64,000 bases of DNA from Solea solea (Eukaryota; Chordata; Actinopteri; Pleuronectiformes; Soleidae): assembly GCF_958295425.1 (NCBI RefSeq), contig NC_081154.1, positions 18,661,364 through 18,725,363 of the forward strand, in the 5' to 3' direction. A model generated the notes under the pieces. It searched no databases, was not told where the DNA came from, and saw only the letters and a list, made by a program, of their open reading frames with translations. The position numbers and the translations under genes were made by a program. Every line of letters begins with the position of its first letter. The stretch's first letter is position 1. This document shows, in pieces, positions 1 through 9,505 of this stretch.

Positions 1-215
1 TGCGGGGGACACAGGAGCTGCTGGTCTCCACACAATTTCACATATTTAAACAATGAGACGGAGGCAGCAGTGGATTAACACCTCCTGTGTGCTGTGATGT
101 AAAATCGTCAATTTTCTGTATGGACTTTTGAATGGGGGAGTTGATTGGTGTAAAAAAAGTGACAGAAATGTAATTTCCTGTTGGACAAGTCTGTGTAACA
201 GTGAAATAAAGCAAC
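1..215 (-). repeat. Foldback repeat, copy A (cut by window edge)
   Basis: Partial copy of a dispersed element with two imperfect inverted arms. The left arm is reduced to GGACACAGGAGCTGCTGGTC near base 8. The right arm (about 58-145) carries GGAGGCAGCAGTGG, a CTCCTGTGTGCTGTGATG segment and TTTTCTGTATGGACTTTTG. The tail (165-210) holds TTTCCTGTTGGACAAGTCTG followed by GTGAAATAAAG, also found beside the other copies. The inner part is shortened relative to copies B and C. Strand is given relative to the copies at 49-51 kb. Confidence 0.7.
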
Positions 216-414
216 ACACATGTTCTTAATGTAAAAGATTAGTGGGCATCGTGGACGCTGCTTGAGGCAAAAGAGAATTAAAAGCCTCAGCCAGAGGGGA
301 AACAAAGTGATGTTATCACAGTTTGTGTAGGAACTAAATTGATAGCAACAATCTTTTTTTTTAAATTATACATTTGTTGCTTTATTTAACAACCGAGAAA
401 CAGAAGTTTGTACA

Positions 415-745
415 CAGTGCGCTCTTCCACACCAAACCCCATAGAGAAAATTAACGTATTTTGCTCACAGGGACACAGGAGCTGCTGGCCTACTGCTGCC
501 TCGTGTGGTCAGTTTGTGTCACTGAGATAAATCCGAAACAAAGCACTGTGAAAGCGGAAGTGACAAAATAAGACATTTGAAGTTAACTGATGGAGGCAGC
601 AGTGGATCAACAACTCCTGTGTGCTGTGATGTAAAATAGCTGTTTTTCTCTATGGACTTTTGAATGGGGAGTTTACAAAGTGACTCAAACTTCAGTTTCC
701 TGTTGGGAAAGTCTGTCAAACTATATGAAATAAATCATCTTCCAT
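415..745 (-). repeat. Foldback repeat, copy B
   Basis: Nearly complete copy. The left arm (about 427-507) reads CACACCAAACCCCATAGAG, then GGACACAGGAGCTGCTGG and GCTGCCTCGTGTGGTC. The right arm (about 588-668) is its imperfect reverse complement, with GGAGGCAGCAGTGGATC, ACTCCTGTGTGCTGTGATG and TTTTCTCTATGG. The spacer is about 80 bp. The flank TTTCCTGTTGGGAAAGTCTG at 696-715 is shared with copy A and, reverse-complemented, with the copies at 50.7 and 51.3 kb, so the repeat unit is larger than the hairpin. No coding capacity is seen. Confidence 0.8.
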
Positions 746-1486
746 TGAAGCTGACTGACAGTTTCAAAAAGCAAGTGTAAAAATCACACAACCACACGGA
801 ACTAAACCTGAGATATCAGTTTAAATAGAAGCAGCAGTTCTATTAGCAGTTACTAATTAATATGAGTAACAACTAAAGAGCCATGCTACTTGAGTGAAAG
901 CCGCAAAAATACAGAATTAATAAAGTGGTGACACATCCAAGGCTTGGTAATATACTGCAGACCTGTGGGGTCACAAGTTTTCTTTTTTTTGTCCTCATAT
1001 CCTCAACATTTTCTTTTTTTTAGTGCCTCATTGAATCACAAAGCAGCGTTTTTTTAACTGCTAATAACTCTTATGGAGGAGAAAAAACCTCCTCCACTCA
1101 CCTTGGGAGAGAGAAAATGTGCAAATTTACCAGAGAGAAATAAAGGAAGGAAAAGAATCATCCTCAACGAGGTCGGTGAATAATGCAGAGTGATGGGACC
1201 GGCGGCTGCATCTCTAACCTCCACTTTTTACGTGTTTCTTCTTCTTCTGCTGCTGCTTCTTTTTTAAAGTTGCACATAAAAATAACTGGAGTGGAAAAAT
1301 GTACATCTTAAAAAATAAAAGTGAAATACTGCAGAAATGTTGTGCTGTGGTGGAAAAAACTCAGTCAGAGAAATGTGTGACTGGAAAAACTTCCACTGAA
1401 GACGTGAAGCGTCTCGTTTTGTCTCTGATTCACAGAAGCAGATAGAAATTCATCTTCATACAGAAGTTTTAATTAGTAAAAATTGC
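746..1486. other. Unannotated non-coding stretch
   Basis: No gene, recognised repeat or splice-flanked open frame is seen. It contains homopolymer T runs and a TTC/TGC tract near 1235-1265 (TTCTTCTTCTTCTGCTGCTGC). Confidence 0.6.
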
Positions 1487-1562
1487 TGCAGGTTGTTTTT
1501 TTAATGAATAATACAAGTTTTCTGACTTTTCAGCTTCTTACATGTTGATATTTTCTAGTTCT
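1487..1562 (-). mobile_element. hAT-like MITE fragment (first copy)
   Basis: The words TTTTCAGCTTCTTACATG and TTGATATTTTCTAG match the middle of the element at 44776-45097 (TTTTAGCTTCTTAAATG, ATATTTTCTGG), and a second fragment lies at 3066-3232. Neither terminal repeat is present. The fragment runs directly into an AATTCTGACTTTAATCT array, as does the 3.1-kb fragment. Assignment rests on the match to 44.8 kb; strand is arbitrary. Confidence 0.5.
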
Positions 1563-1865
1563 AGTTTTCACAGAAATCTGACTTTAATCAATCATAGAAT
1601 TCTAACTCTAATAAATCTTTTAAAAAAATCAGACTTTAGGAATTCTGACTTTAATCACTCTGAATTCTGACTTTAATCTAAGAATTCTGACTTAAATCAT
1701 TCTGAATTCTGACTTTAATCTAAGAATTCTGACTTAAATCATTCTGAATTCTGATTTTAATCACTTGGAATTCTGACATTAATCAATCTCTGAATTCTGA
1801 CATTAATCAATCTCTGAATTCTGACATTAATCAATCTCAGAATTCTGACTTCTGAATCTCTGAAT
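1563..1865. repeat. 20-24-bp satellite array 1
   Basis: Degenerate tandem array of GAATTCTGACTTTAATC-type units, about 14 recognisable, with unit length drifting from 17 to 24 bp. The last units carry an AATCAATCTCTG insertion. Three more arrays of the same motif lie at 3.2, 4.5 and 5.5 kb. Non-coding. Confidence 0.85.
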
Positions 1866-2120
1866 GAAAATAAAGAACTTGTAGCGATGTAGAATAGATG
1901 AACAGAAGCAGATAGAAATTCACATTCTGTGAATGTTTTTTTTAAAACAAGGTTTAAATACTGGATCAGTCACTAAAGGTACGCTATGCAACATTTGGGA
2001 AGGCTTATTTGTGAATATTTATAATATTTGATTATTCATTTTATTATAAAAAGCCAATCTTTCAATGTGACTGTTTATAAGTGTATTAAAAAAGAAAGAA
2101 AGATTCTCTTTAAAAGATTG

Positions 2121-2405
2121 ACAAACCAAACCCCATAGAGAAAAGCAGCGATTTAAACTCACATGGACACAGGAGCTGCTGGTCTGCTGCTGCCTCGTGT
2201 GGCCACTTTGTGTCACTGACGTAAATCCTGACAAGCACTTCAAAAGCCCAAGTGACAAAATAAGACATCTGAAGTCACTGGTGGAGGCAGCAAGTGGATC
2301 GACAGCTTCTGTGTGCTGTGATGCTAAAATCGATGATTTTCTCTATGGGCTTTTGTATGGGGAGTTGATCGTTGGTTGAAAACGTCTGTCCAACAGTGAG
2401 ATCAA
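2121..2405 (-). repeat. Foldback repeat, copy C
   Basis: Complete hairpin. The left arm (about 2125-2210) carries AAACCCCATAGAGAAAAGC, GGACACAGGAGCTGCTGGTC and GCTGCCTCGTGTGGCC. The right arm (about 2280-2365) carries GGAGGCAGCAAGTGGATC, CTTCTGTGTGCTGTGATG and TTTTCTCTATGGGC. The arms pair imperfectly around a roughly 70-bp centre. The 3' flank (GTCTGTCCAACAGTGAGATC) is a diverged version of the flank in copies A and B. Confidence 0.8.
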
Positions 2406-2888
2406 GCAGCAGACATAATCCCTAAGATATCACAGACAGATTTAAACAAAGGCAGCCTCTGAGTGTCGGTCTGAGTGTGGCGGGATGTATGGAGTCATTG
2501 TAGGTTTACATTTGATCCGCCTTTATATCTGTGCCGTAAAGAATCAGGAGGAGGATTTGGTGTCGACAGCTCAGACGTGTCAAAGCGATGTTCTCGTTAA
2601 AAACACAGCAGGGAGTTTATAAAACGCTGATATTTCAGCCTGGTCTCTTGTTTTTTGAGGAACCCTTAAAACCACGATTTACTGGGGTAGTTTTTTTTTA
2701 CTCCACGTCACCTTTACTCTCGTACTCGACGAGGAGAAGAAACTCACTGAAGTGTTGCTGCAAAATTAACGAAAACACTCAGCTCTTTATATCAATAATT
2801 GTGTGGAGTTTTAGCAGCAGGAATGTTTTTCTTCTTCTTGTATTTGTCGTCTCTTTAGGGCCTTTTTTTTCTCCGTCATAAACACTGA
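2406..2888. other. Unannotated non-coding stretch
   Basis: No recognised element is seen. A 97-codon open frame from 2588 shows no domain, signal peptide or compositional support and is not called. The stretch is followed by a dispersed-repeat remnant. Confidence 0.55.
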
Positions 2889-2985
2889 CCTTGTCAGGAC
2901 CAGAACCTCATCTTTGAGGAACTGGTTCAATCCAGGATTTAGATTTGAATTGTAGTTGTGGTTAAGGTTAAGGCTGTTGTTTAAT
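2889..2985 (+). repeat. Dispersed repeat fragment (AACTGGTT family, copy 1)
   Basis: Contains TTGTCAGGACCAGAACCTCA, GAGGAACTGGTT and GGTTAAGGTTAAGG. The same order of words recurs at 38385-38545 and 40530-40610, so it is a dispersed non-coding family. Class unknown. Confidence 0.6.
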
Positions 2986-3065
2986 CTGTCAATAAGAATT
3001 TTTGCTTGAAATCACCTTCATATATAAGTGTATTATTGCTTAAAAATTAAAATGTGTAGTATTAG

Positions 3066-3232
3066 TTTGAGGTTGGTTGTTTCGTTTTTTTAATGAATAA
3101 TACAAGTTTTTTTTTACTTTTCAGCTTCTGAAATGTTGATATTTTCTAGTTTCTTTGCTCCATATCACAAAAAAAAATCATGAAACAGATTTATTTTGGT
3201 TTGTGGACAAAACAAGACACTTAGGGGACTCT
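3066..3232 (-). mobile_element. hAT-like MITE fragment (second copy)
   Basis: Shares TTAATGAATAATACAAG and TTTTCAGCTTCT with 1500-1540. It continues with TTTCTTTGCTCCATATCAC and TTTGTGGACAAAACAAGACA, which resemble the interior of the 44.8-kb hAT-type element (CCTTGCTCCATATGACAAAG). The terminal inverted repeats are missing. It is followed immediately by a satellite array, as at 1.56 kb. Confidence 0.5.
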
Positions 3233-3512
3233 AATCTCTGAATTCTGACTTTAATCTCAGAATTCTGACTTTAATCTCAGAATTCTGACTTTAATCTAAG
3301 AATTCTGACTTTGATATCTTAATTCTGATTTTAATATCTGAATTCTGACTTTAATCTAAGAATTCTGACTTTGATATCTTGAATTCTGACTTTAATATCT
3401 GAATTATATATAATCTCTAAATTCCGACTTTAACCAATAACATACTTCTGATTTTAATCTCTGAATTCTTAAATCTCTGAATTCTGACTTTAATCTAAGA
3501 ATTCTTAAATCT
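3233..3512. repeat. 20-bp satellite array 2
   Basis: The cleanest array of the family: bases 3241-3300 contain three consecutive 20-bp units of the form AATTCTGACTTTAATCTCAG. Flanking units vary to TTTGATATCTT and AATCTAAG. About 13 units in all. Confidence 0.9.
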
Positions 3513-3525
3513 CTGTGAAATTAGA

Positions 3526-3578
3526 TTGAGAGAGAGACAGAGAGAGGGAGAGAGAGAGAAAGAGAGAGAGAGGGAGTG
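3526..3578. repeat. (AG)n purine microsatellite
   Basis: Interrupted GA repeat with GGGAG variants, abutting the end of satellite array 2. Confidence 0.9.
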
Positions 3579-3735
3579 GGAGCACTAATTTAGATGCAGT
3601 GAAGCTGATATTAATTTCAGAGTTCTTCTTCTTTATGAACAGCAGAGAACAACAAAGACACACAGTGAAGACTCATCAGTATTCTGCGCTCACCCTGCTC
3701 CATAAGATTGATTTTAGCAGAGGGAGATACGACCG

Positions 3736-3766
3736 CTCTCTCTCTCTCTCTCTCTGTCTCCCTCTG
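3736..3766. repeat. (CT)n microsatellite
   Basis: About ten uninterrupted CT units, then CTGTCTCCCTCTG. A TTC-rich tract (TTCTTCTTCATCTTCTTC) follows at 3796-3822. Confidence 0.9.
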
Positions 3767-3950
3767 ACAGTCTCATGCAGAATAATAACAAACACGTTCT
3801 TCTTCATCTTCTTCTTCTTCATGTGATTCTCTCAGAGCATCAGACGTGTGATTCATGGACTCTTATCACCTCTAATTACATAGGACGGGAGATAACGAAA
3901 GGTGACCCGAGAATAAATAAATGATCACAGCGACAAACACTGTCTTATCT

Positions 3951-3966
3951 GTGTGTGTGTGTGTGT
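3951..3966. repeat. (GT)8 microsatellite
   Basis: Eight perfect GT units. Confidence 0.95.
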
Positions 3967-4068
3967 CAAAGGTCACCTGTGGAACTACAGTAAATCCAGT
4001 TTCACTGCGACATAACTGAGGACGAAAACCTGATACCACTGATGTATCTCACAGTCCTGACTCTGTCC

Positions 4069-4090
4069 ACACACACACACACACACACAC
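4069..4090. repeat. (AC)11 microsatellite
   Basis: Uninterrupted AC repeat. Confidence 0.95.
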
Positions 4091-4349
4091 GCACTCACTG
4101 ATTTTACTAAATTAAAGGTATAATGTGTGAAATGTACCAATATTTATCTTTAATTTCTGACAAATTTAAATCATTTCACCAGAATTTAACACACTTAGCG
4201 TTCAAACGCTTTTTGTCCTTTTCTGATCATATGACATTGGTGTGTTCACAGTTTATACCACTGATGTGATATCTGACCATTAACGCACTGATCTCGAGAT
4301 TGGAAATGTTTTGCTAAAATTCACTTTTTAAGATCATCTTTCAAAGAAC

Positions 4350-4452
4350 CTTGAGTACTGGGTCTCACCCAGGGAGTAGTGAGGTCGGGCACCCTAGCCC
4401 TTGACCTGTCGGGATTCAAACTGGCAACCCTCTGTTTACAAGCCAAACTCAA
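4350..4452 (-). mobile_element. tRNA-derived SINE remnant
   Basis: On the minus strand the segment reads GGTTGCCAGTTTGAATCCC, close to a tRNA B box and T arm, followed by GGTGCCCGACCTCACTACTC, typical of degraded teleost SINE heads. The A box is not clear. Similar heads occur at 21.9 and 23.5 kb. Confidence 0.55.
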
Positions 4453-4519
4453 ATTCAAGCAAAACATTTTTTTTATTTTGTTTCAAATTCTTTCAAAAAA
4501 TTTAATTCAGAGAAAAAAG

Positions 4520-4735
4520 TCAGAATTCTGAATTTAATGCCAGATTCTGACTTTAATCTTGACTTTAACCTTGGATTCAGACTTTAATCTCAGAATTCTG
4601 ACTTTAATCCAGACTCTAAATAATTTTGACTTTAATCTAAGATTCTGATTTAATATCAGAAGTCTGACTTTAATCTCAGATTCTGACTTTAATCTTGACC
4701 TAAATTTCAGATTCCGACTAATCTCAGAATAAATT
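4520..4735. repeat. Satellite array 3 (AATTCTGACTTTAATCT family)
   Basis: More diverged array with units such as CAGATTCTGACTTTAATC and TTGACTTTAACC. About ten units; period irregular. Confidence 0.85.
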
Positions 4736-5157
4736 TGTAGTTTTTCTTAAATGTTGTTTCCATATGTTCACACACATCCCTAATCCTCTCATGTACATAT
4801 ATAATCCCTAATTCATGTCATGTGCATATATATAAAGCCTAAAGCTTCATAAACATTAATATTCAGTGCTGAGTTTCACTTAAAAAAACGAGGTTTAACC
4901 AATAATGAAAATGTCACATGATATTAAACATGATGAAACTAAAGTCAAATAAATAAAAGTATGTCAATAATCCCGTTGGTTTGGCGCTAACATCAGAGTG
5001 TTGTAATAAAAGTGTGTTCACGGTCATTGGCTCTGTGTAAAAGTGCTTTCTCACACAGTGACATGAAAGGGAAGCATATGGTCGTCACGGTGACGCAGCC
5101 TGACATTAGCAGTGACACTCGCCTCCTCCGGGCTGACACCTCATTACGCCTGTTTAT

Positions 5158-5192
5158 CACACACACACGCTCGCTGTGTGTGTGTGTGTGTG
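5158..5192. repeat. Foldback microsatellite (CA)n-loop-(TG)n
   Basis: CACACACACAC at 5158-5168, a six-base loop GCTCGC, then TGTGTGTGTGTGTGTGTG at 5175-5192. The two dinucleotide tracts are complementary and can pair as an 11-bp stem. Confidence 0.85.
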
Positions 5193-5297
5193 GAGCCGCT
5201 GAGATAAACGCAGGCTTTAAATGTGTGTGTTTTGTGTTTTTGTGTTTCATTGTTGTTGTGAACGTCTCCTCGATTCTCTGCAGATTACACATGCACT

Positions 5298-5486
5298 CAT
5301 GCATGATTTATAAGGATGAACATATCAAAATAAAGACTGACAAATATGGCGTCCCCAGGCGAGACCTGTTGTTTTTGGTTATTTGGTTTCATGAGACGGA
5401 TTTTTCTGTCGACAAATTATAACAAACATCTTGAAAGGTGTGTGTGTTTGTGATCTAGCCTGGGAAACATGGGAGACATTGTTTTC
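5298..5486 (+). repeat. 0.2-kb direct duplication, unit 1
   Basis: Begins CATGCATGATTTATAA and contains AAATATGGCGTCCCCAG, TTTTTCTGTCGACAAATT and AACATGGGAGAC. The same ordered words recur in unit 2 (5697-5912). A short GTGTGTG tract in this unit sits where unit 2 has an expanded (GT)n. Unknown class; may be a transposable-element fragment duplicated in place. Confidence 0.85.
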
Positions 5487-5700
5487 TGACTTTAATCTCG
5501 AAATTCTGACTTTAATCTCAAAATTCTGATTTGAATCAATCTCGTTTCTGACTTTAATCTCTGAATAATCAATCTCAGAATTCTGATTGCTATCTCAGAA
5601 TTCTGACTTTAATCTCAGATTTTGACTTTAATCTCAAAATTCTGATTTAAATCTCAAAGATACTGACTCTAATCTGAGACTCTGACCATAATCTCATCAT
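5487..5700. repeat. Satellite array 4 between the two duplicated units
   Basis: AATTCTGACTTTAATCTC units, about eleven, partly degenerate. It lies exactly between the two copies of the 0.2-kb duplication, which suggests the array was involved in the duplication or spread after it. Confidence 0.85.
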
Positions 5701-5838
5701 GCATGATTTATAAAACTGAAAATATCAAAATAAAGACTGGCAAATATGGCGTCCCCAGACGGGACTCATTGTTTTTGGTTTTTGGTTTCATGAGACAGAT
5801 TTTTCTGTCGACAAATTCTTCTTCCAAAAATCTTGAAA

Positions 5839-5870
<32 letters not shown>

Positions 5871-5912
5871 ATCACTGTTACTTTGCAGGGGAACATGGGA
5901 GACGTTGTTATC
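5697..5912 (+). repeat. 0.2-kb direct duplication, unit 2, with (GT)14
   Basis: Same order of words as unit 1 with scattered substitutions. Bases 5842-5870 are a perfect GT repeat, longer than in unit 1. Confidence 0.85.
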
Positions 5913-6144
5913 TGGTTCAGTTAATGAGGAGGAGCAGGAAAGATATCTGGAGACTCGCTAAATCAATTTCAGTGTGCAATCACGCCACATCAATTCAGTG
6001 TGAGATTATACACAGTGTGTGTATAAATATCTCCCCGCTTCTTTTCGGTTCTGGTTCCAGTTCTGAAAGATATTGGGTTTTATTGAGACTGAAGACAGAA
6101 ACGTTGTCTTTCATGTCCTTTGTTGAGTCTCTCGCACGCACAGT

Positions 6145-6530
6145 TTAATCAAGCTAAGGTCATAGTCTGACTAAGACAGACAACCAGACAACTTGCAGAG
6201 TATGGCTCTTGTGGTTGTCGTGTAGTCCGTGCCACCGCCGCAGTTTATACTGTACTATACTATGCTTTATACGTCTCCTTCTACTTCCAGGTCAAAGACC
6301 AGGGAGGACATTTTACGCCAAGTCCGACTAAGCGTAAACATGCAGCAGTATTTGGACTATAAATCTAATTATTCGAGTATATTAGTCCAGCTAAGAGTAG
6401 TTTGATTTTAGTCGGACTAACATGTTTACACGACATTTAGAAAACTGAATTTTTGTCTTAGTCCGACAAAGACTAGCTCGATTTTAGTCAGACTAACGTG
6501 TTTACATGACATTAATCATAATATCCATCC
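6145..6530 (+). repeat. Dispersed repeat rich in TTAGTCGGACTAA words
   Basis: Contains AAGTCCGACTAAGCGTAAAC, GATTTTAGTCGGACTAAC and GTTTACACGACATT, with a second version GATTTTAGTCAGACTAAC and GTTTACATGACATT. A related segment lies at 8195-8480. The ends are not resolved, so the class is unknown; short palindromic words and reiteration suggest a non-autonomous DNA element. Confidence 0.6.
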
Positions 6531-7795
6531 ATCAAAATGCCATTGTCATTGTCATTCAGTTTCCTACTGAAGAGAACCAGGAAATAAAAATATACTGAAT
6601 AACCACTAGGTGGCGACTCCACTGGATAATAAGATGATGTTTTGATTTTGAGGATTTAGGGATACAATTATTGGTTTATCTTAGTAAAGAAATAACCTAA
6701 ATAAATGTGTACATGTGTATTTTCGTGGGACAAAGACAGAGTGATACCAAGGTTTAGTGTCGCCCTTAAATAGCCACTAGGGGGCGATGTTGCTTGTAGG
6801 TAGTATAACGTCATTAAACATTTCACCAATGAGTTAGTGGTCACAATCACTCGTTTCATCTCTTCTTTTATGGAACGTGATGTCACATTTGTAAATTATT
6901 TAGAGGAAAAAAATGAAAAAAAAGATATTTAGAGGAAAAAGATGAAAAAAAATACAGAATATATGAGTCTGATTGACAGCTGGTATCGTCCAATAGGAGC
7001 TTGGGCTTTAAAACAACAGTTCCGGTTCCTTTAAGGTGACATTACAACCAACTGCCACATGGTGTCAGCCTCATTATTCTGGTGGGTCGTTAGCGGGTAA
7101 TTAGAACACACTAATTCAGAGACACGTCTTTGAACGGAGGATGAAAGACGAGATAGCATATGAACACACGTCAAACAACTGCACGCTTGTAGATTAAACA
7201 TCAACTGTTGTTTCTTTGGATTAAAAAGATCAAATAAGAGATCAAATCAGAACAAATACACACTGACACACACAGCCCCCTCCCCTCAGGCCACATACGT
7301 CTTACTCTCGGCACGCTCGTCATTTCCGCGGCTCGTCTTCCGGAGGCACCGGTTCTGGACCCGGCACACGCCATTACACTCTGTATTGTCCTCTGTGTCC
7401 CCGCCTCATTACTCCTCATCTATTTTTAAATGGGAATATGCCTTATTACAATTAGTCTGTTTAGAGGCCAATCTGTCACGCTCATTACCGTGAGCTGCCG
7501 CCTCGTCCCCAACTCTCCTCACTTCTCTGCCTCTCTGTCGTCTCTACTTCTGCCGCATTTACGGAGACTAACAGACGACAAAACACAAGCAGGAGGAGAC
7601 ACTTATGTCTAGATGTTTGGGACACTGAGACACTCAGAAGCACTGAGTGTATCAGGGGAAAAATGGACATAGTCTTCTGGTGAAGACAAGTGAAGACAGG
7701 GAAGTAGCAGCTCGCCACCAGGGAGCGACTCCAATGGTTGCAAGAAGAAGGTTTGAATGGAAGTGTAAGGGAAAAGTAACTTCTACTTCTCACTT
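6531..7795. other. Mostly unique non-coding DNA
   Basis: No exon is supported. Bases 6590-6800 contain two short words of the type ACTAGGTGGCGACT and CACTAGGGGGCGATG, common in teleost dispersed repeats. Bases 7060-7560 have balanced composition with GTAATTAGAAC, ACTAATTCAGAG and CATTACCGTGAGCTGC, and look like a possible conserved non-coding patch. That is an impression only. Confidence 0.45.
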
Positions 7796-7800
7796 AATTT

Positions 7801-7986
7801 ATGGGGCAATAGTGGAACAGTGGTAGAGTGAGTTGTCTTTCAACTGAAAGGCTGTGGGTTTGATTCCCTTGGGCAAGTTACTTGCTCCTGACAGCTGAAT
7901 GGGTACTAAAGATGTGTCGGTGAATGGCAAAAACACTAATGTAAAGCAGCTTTAGGAAAGTGCTATATAAATAAAGGCCATTAATT
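7801..7986 (+). mobile_element. tRNA-derived SINE
   Basis: The head reads AGTGGAACAGTGGTAGAGTG, A-box-like, then a CTTTCAACTGAAAGGC anticodon-stem-like hairpin and GGTTTGATTCC at about 7858-7868. That is a B box with one C-to-T change from GGTTCGATTCC. The body has TTGGGCAAGTTACTTGCTCC and AAAGTGCTATATAAATAAAG, the usual tail of teleost SINEs of this type. It ends at about 7985 without a clear poly(A). Probably inactive. Confidence 0.75.
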
Positions 7987-8194
7987 ACAGTATTATCAGG
8001 AGTTAATGGTGTCAATCACTACAAGAGAATACAAGGTCTTTTTTGTCAATTATGTTTGCATTTAATGAAAAATAAGTCATAGAACACATATGAGTGGACA
8101 CCACGGTGATTGACAGCTGGTATCTTAAGGTTTCAAATTAAGGCTCAGGAGACAACGTCTAAAAACATGATGTTGTGCAACAATTACTGTGTTA

Positions 8195-8480
8195 GTTTAA
8201 CTAAAACCAGGTTTTAGTTAGTCGGACTAAAATTGGACTGAGTAGATTGTCTATAGTTGGACTAACACGTCCAGATTATGTGGTTATTAAGTCAAATTAC
8301 GACTGCATGTTTACGCTCAATTGGACCCAAACTGGTCATAAACGCGCTACACATGTTTGACCCGGAAATGATAGAAGAAGCTGGTCCAGAGAAGAAGAAT
8401 AAGACAACAATACATGGACAAATCCAGTCAGCTTTCAGATATCTGTTAACCTCGAAAAAGTGTTTCGTTTTGTCAGTTAA
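8195..8480 (+). repeat. Dispersed repeat, TTAGTCGGACTAA family, second copy
   Basis: Carries TTTTAGTTAGTCGGACTAA, TAGTTGGACTAACACG and GCATGTTTACGCTCAATTGG, matching the 6.2-6.5-kb repeat in vocabulary. The 3' limit is uncertain. Confidence 0.5.
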
Positions 8481-9505
8481 AAACAACGGTGATCCAAAAT
8501 GGCGTCCTCCAGAGTGAAGACCCCCCCCCCGATATAAACATAAGAAGCTAATTCTAGTTCCCTTCCAGTTTTTTTTGTTTACAAATGGAAATACAGTAAT
8601 TACACGTAAATCTTACGCACTGTACCTTTAATGGACGGTGAACAGACCAATGACTAAAGGACGGCGATGTAAAAACACTAACAAGCCTCGTGTAGCAGAG
8701 ATTTGATAAATCAATTCCCCGCCCGTGTTTGTTTACTGGAAAAAAGACACGTCGTCCAATTAAACGTCGTAATTTTTGCTGAAATTGTCGCTGAGTGAGA
8801 GGCGTTTGGCAGGAGCTGAGGCGGAGACAAACATAAAAAAAAAAGAACCTAGTAAAATGATCAAATTTGTTCCCTTTTTTATGATTTAAACAATCAATGT
8901 GGAAATTTAAGTGCAAAGAAAAACAAAGACAACAGCGGCTCACGGAGCGGAATCCGTCTCCGTCTGAAACGAGTCCATAGAGGAACCTCTGTCAGCCAGC
9001 TCTCCTCTAATTGTGCACGATCCGGTTTCAGCCCAAAACGCATTACAGTCTGTGAGAGAGAGGATGTCCCCTGAGGAACACTTCCCTGCGCTCCCCCTCC
9101 CTCCGCCTTCTTCACTTTTTCCTCGCCCTAATTCGTGCTCTTTGTGAATTAGGAAAATTGATCCAGTTTGGCCTCGTGAACGGCAGCACTTTCTCACACC
9201 AACCTGGTGTTTGTGCGGCCGCAGGACGGAAAGACAGAGGTGTGGTCTTGGAAAAAGACACAAAAGACAATCAAGAAGCCAAACAGACCACGTCTTCTCT
9301 TTCATTATGTTCCTGTGTCACTTTTTCCTGAGCCGAACAATTCCTCTCTTTCACCATGAAAGCTTCTTAATTGATCATAAAATCTTAATTAGCTGCTTGT
9401 CCCTCCGTCTGTCCATCGGTCCGTTCGTCCAGGCCCACGCACCAGACTGAGGGACACTGTGTGTTCCTTCCATCACTTATTTATTACGTCCTTAATTGTA
9501 ATTTC
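8481..9505. other. Non-coding stretch with AT-rich and GC-rich alternation; possible conserved element
   Basis: A run of ten C at 8521-8530. Bases 8935-9220 are GC-richer with CCTCTAATTGTGCACG, CCCTAATTCGTGC and TGTGAATTAGG. Bases 9355-9400 hold TTCTTAATTGATC and TCTTAATTAGCTGC. Repeated TAATT words in otherwise non-repetitive DNA are typical of vertebrate conserved non-coding elements, but conservation cannot be seen here. Overlapping short antisense frames (up to 129 codons) show no domain and are not called. Confidence 0.4.

Noticed and set aside
7801..7870. Functional tRNA gene
   Set aside because: A-box and B-box words are diverged, no full cloverleaf or acceptor stem is visible, and the SINE body follows directly.
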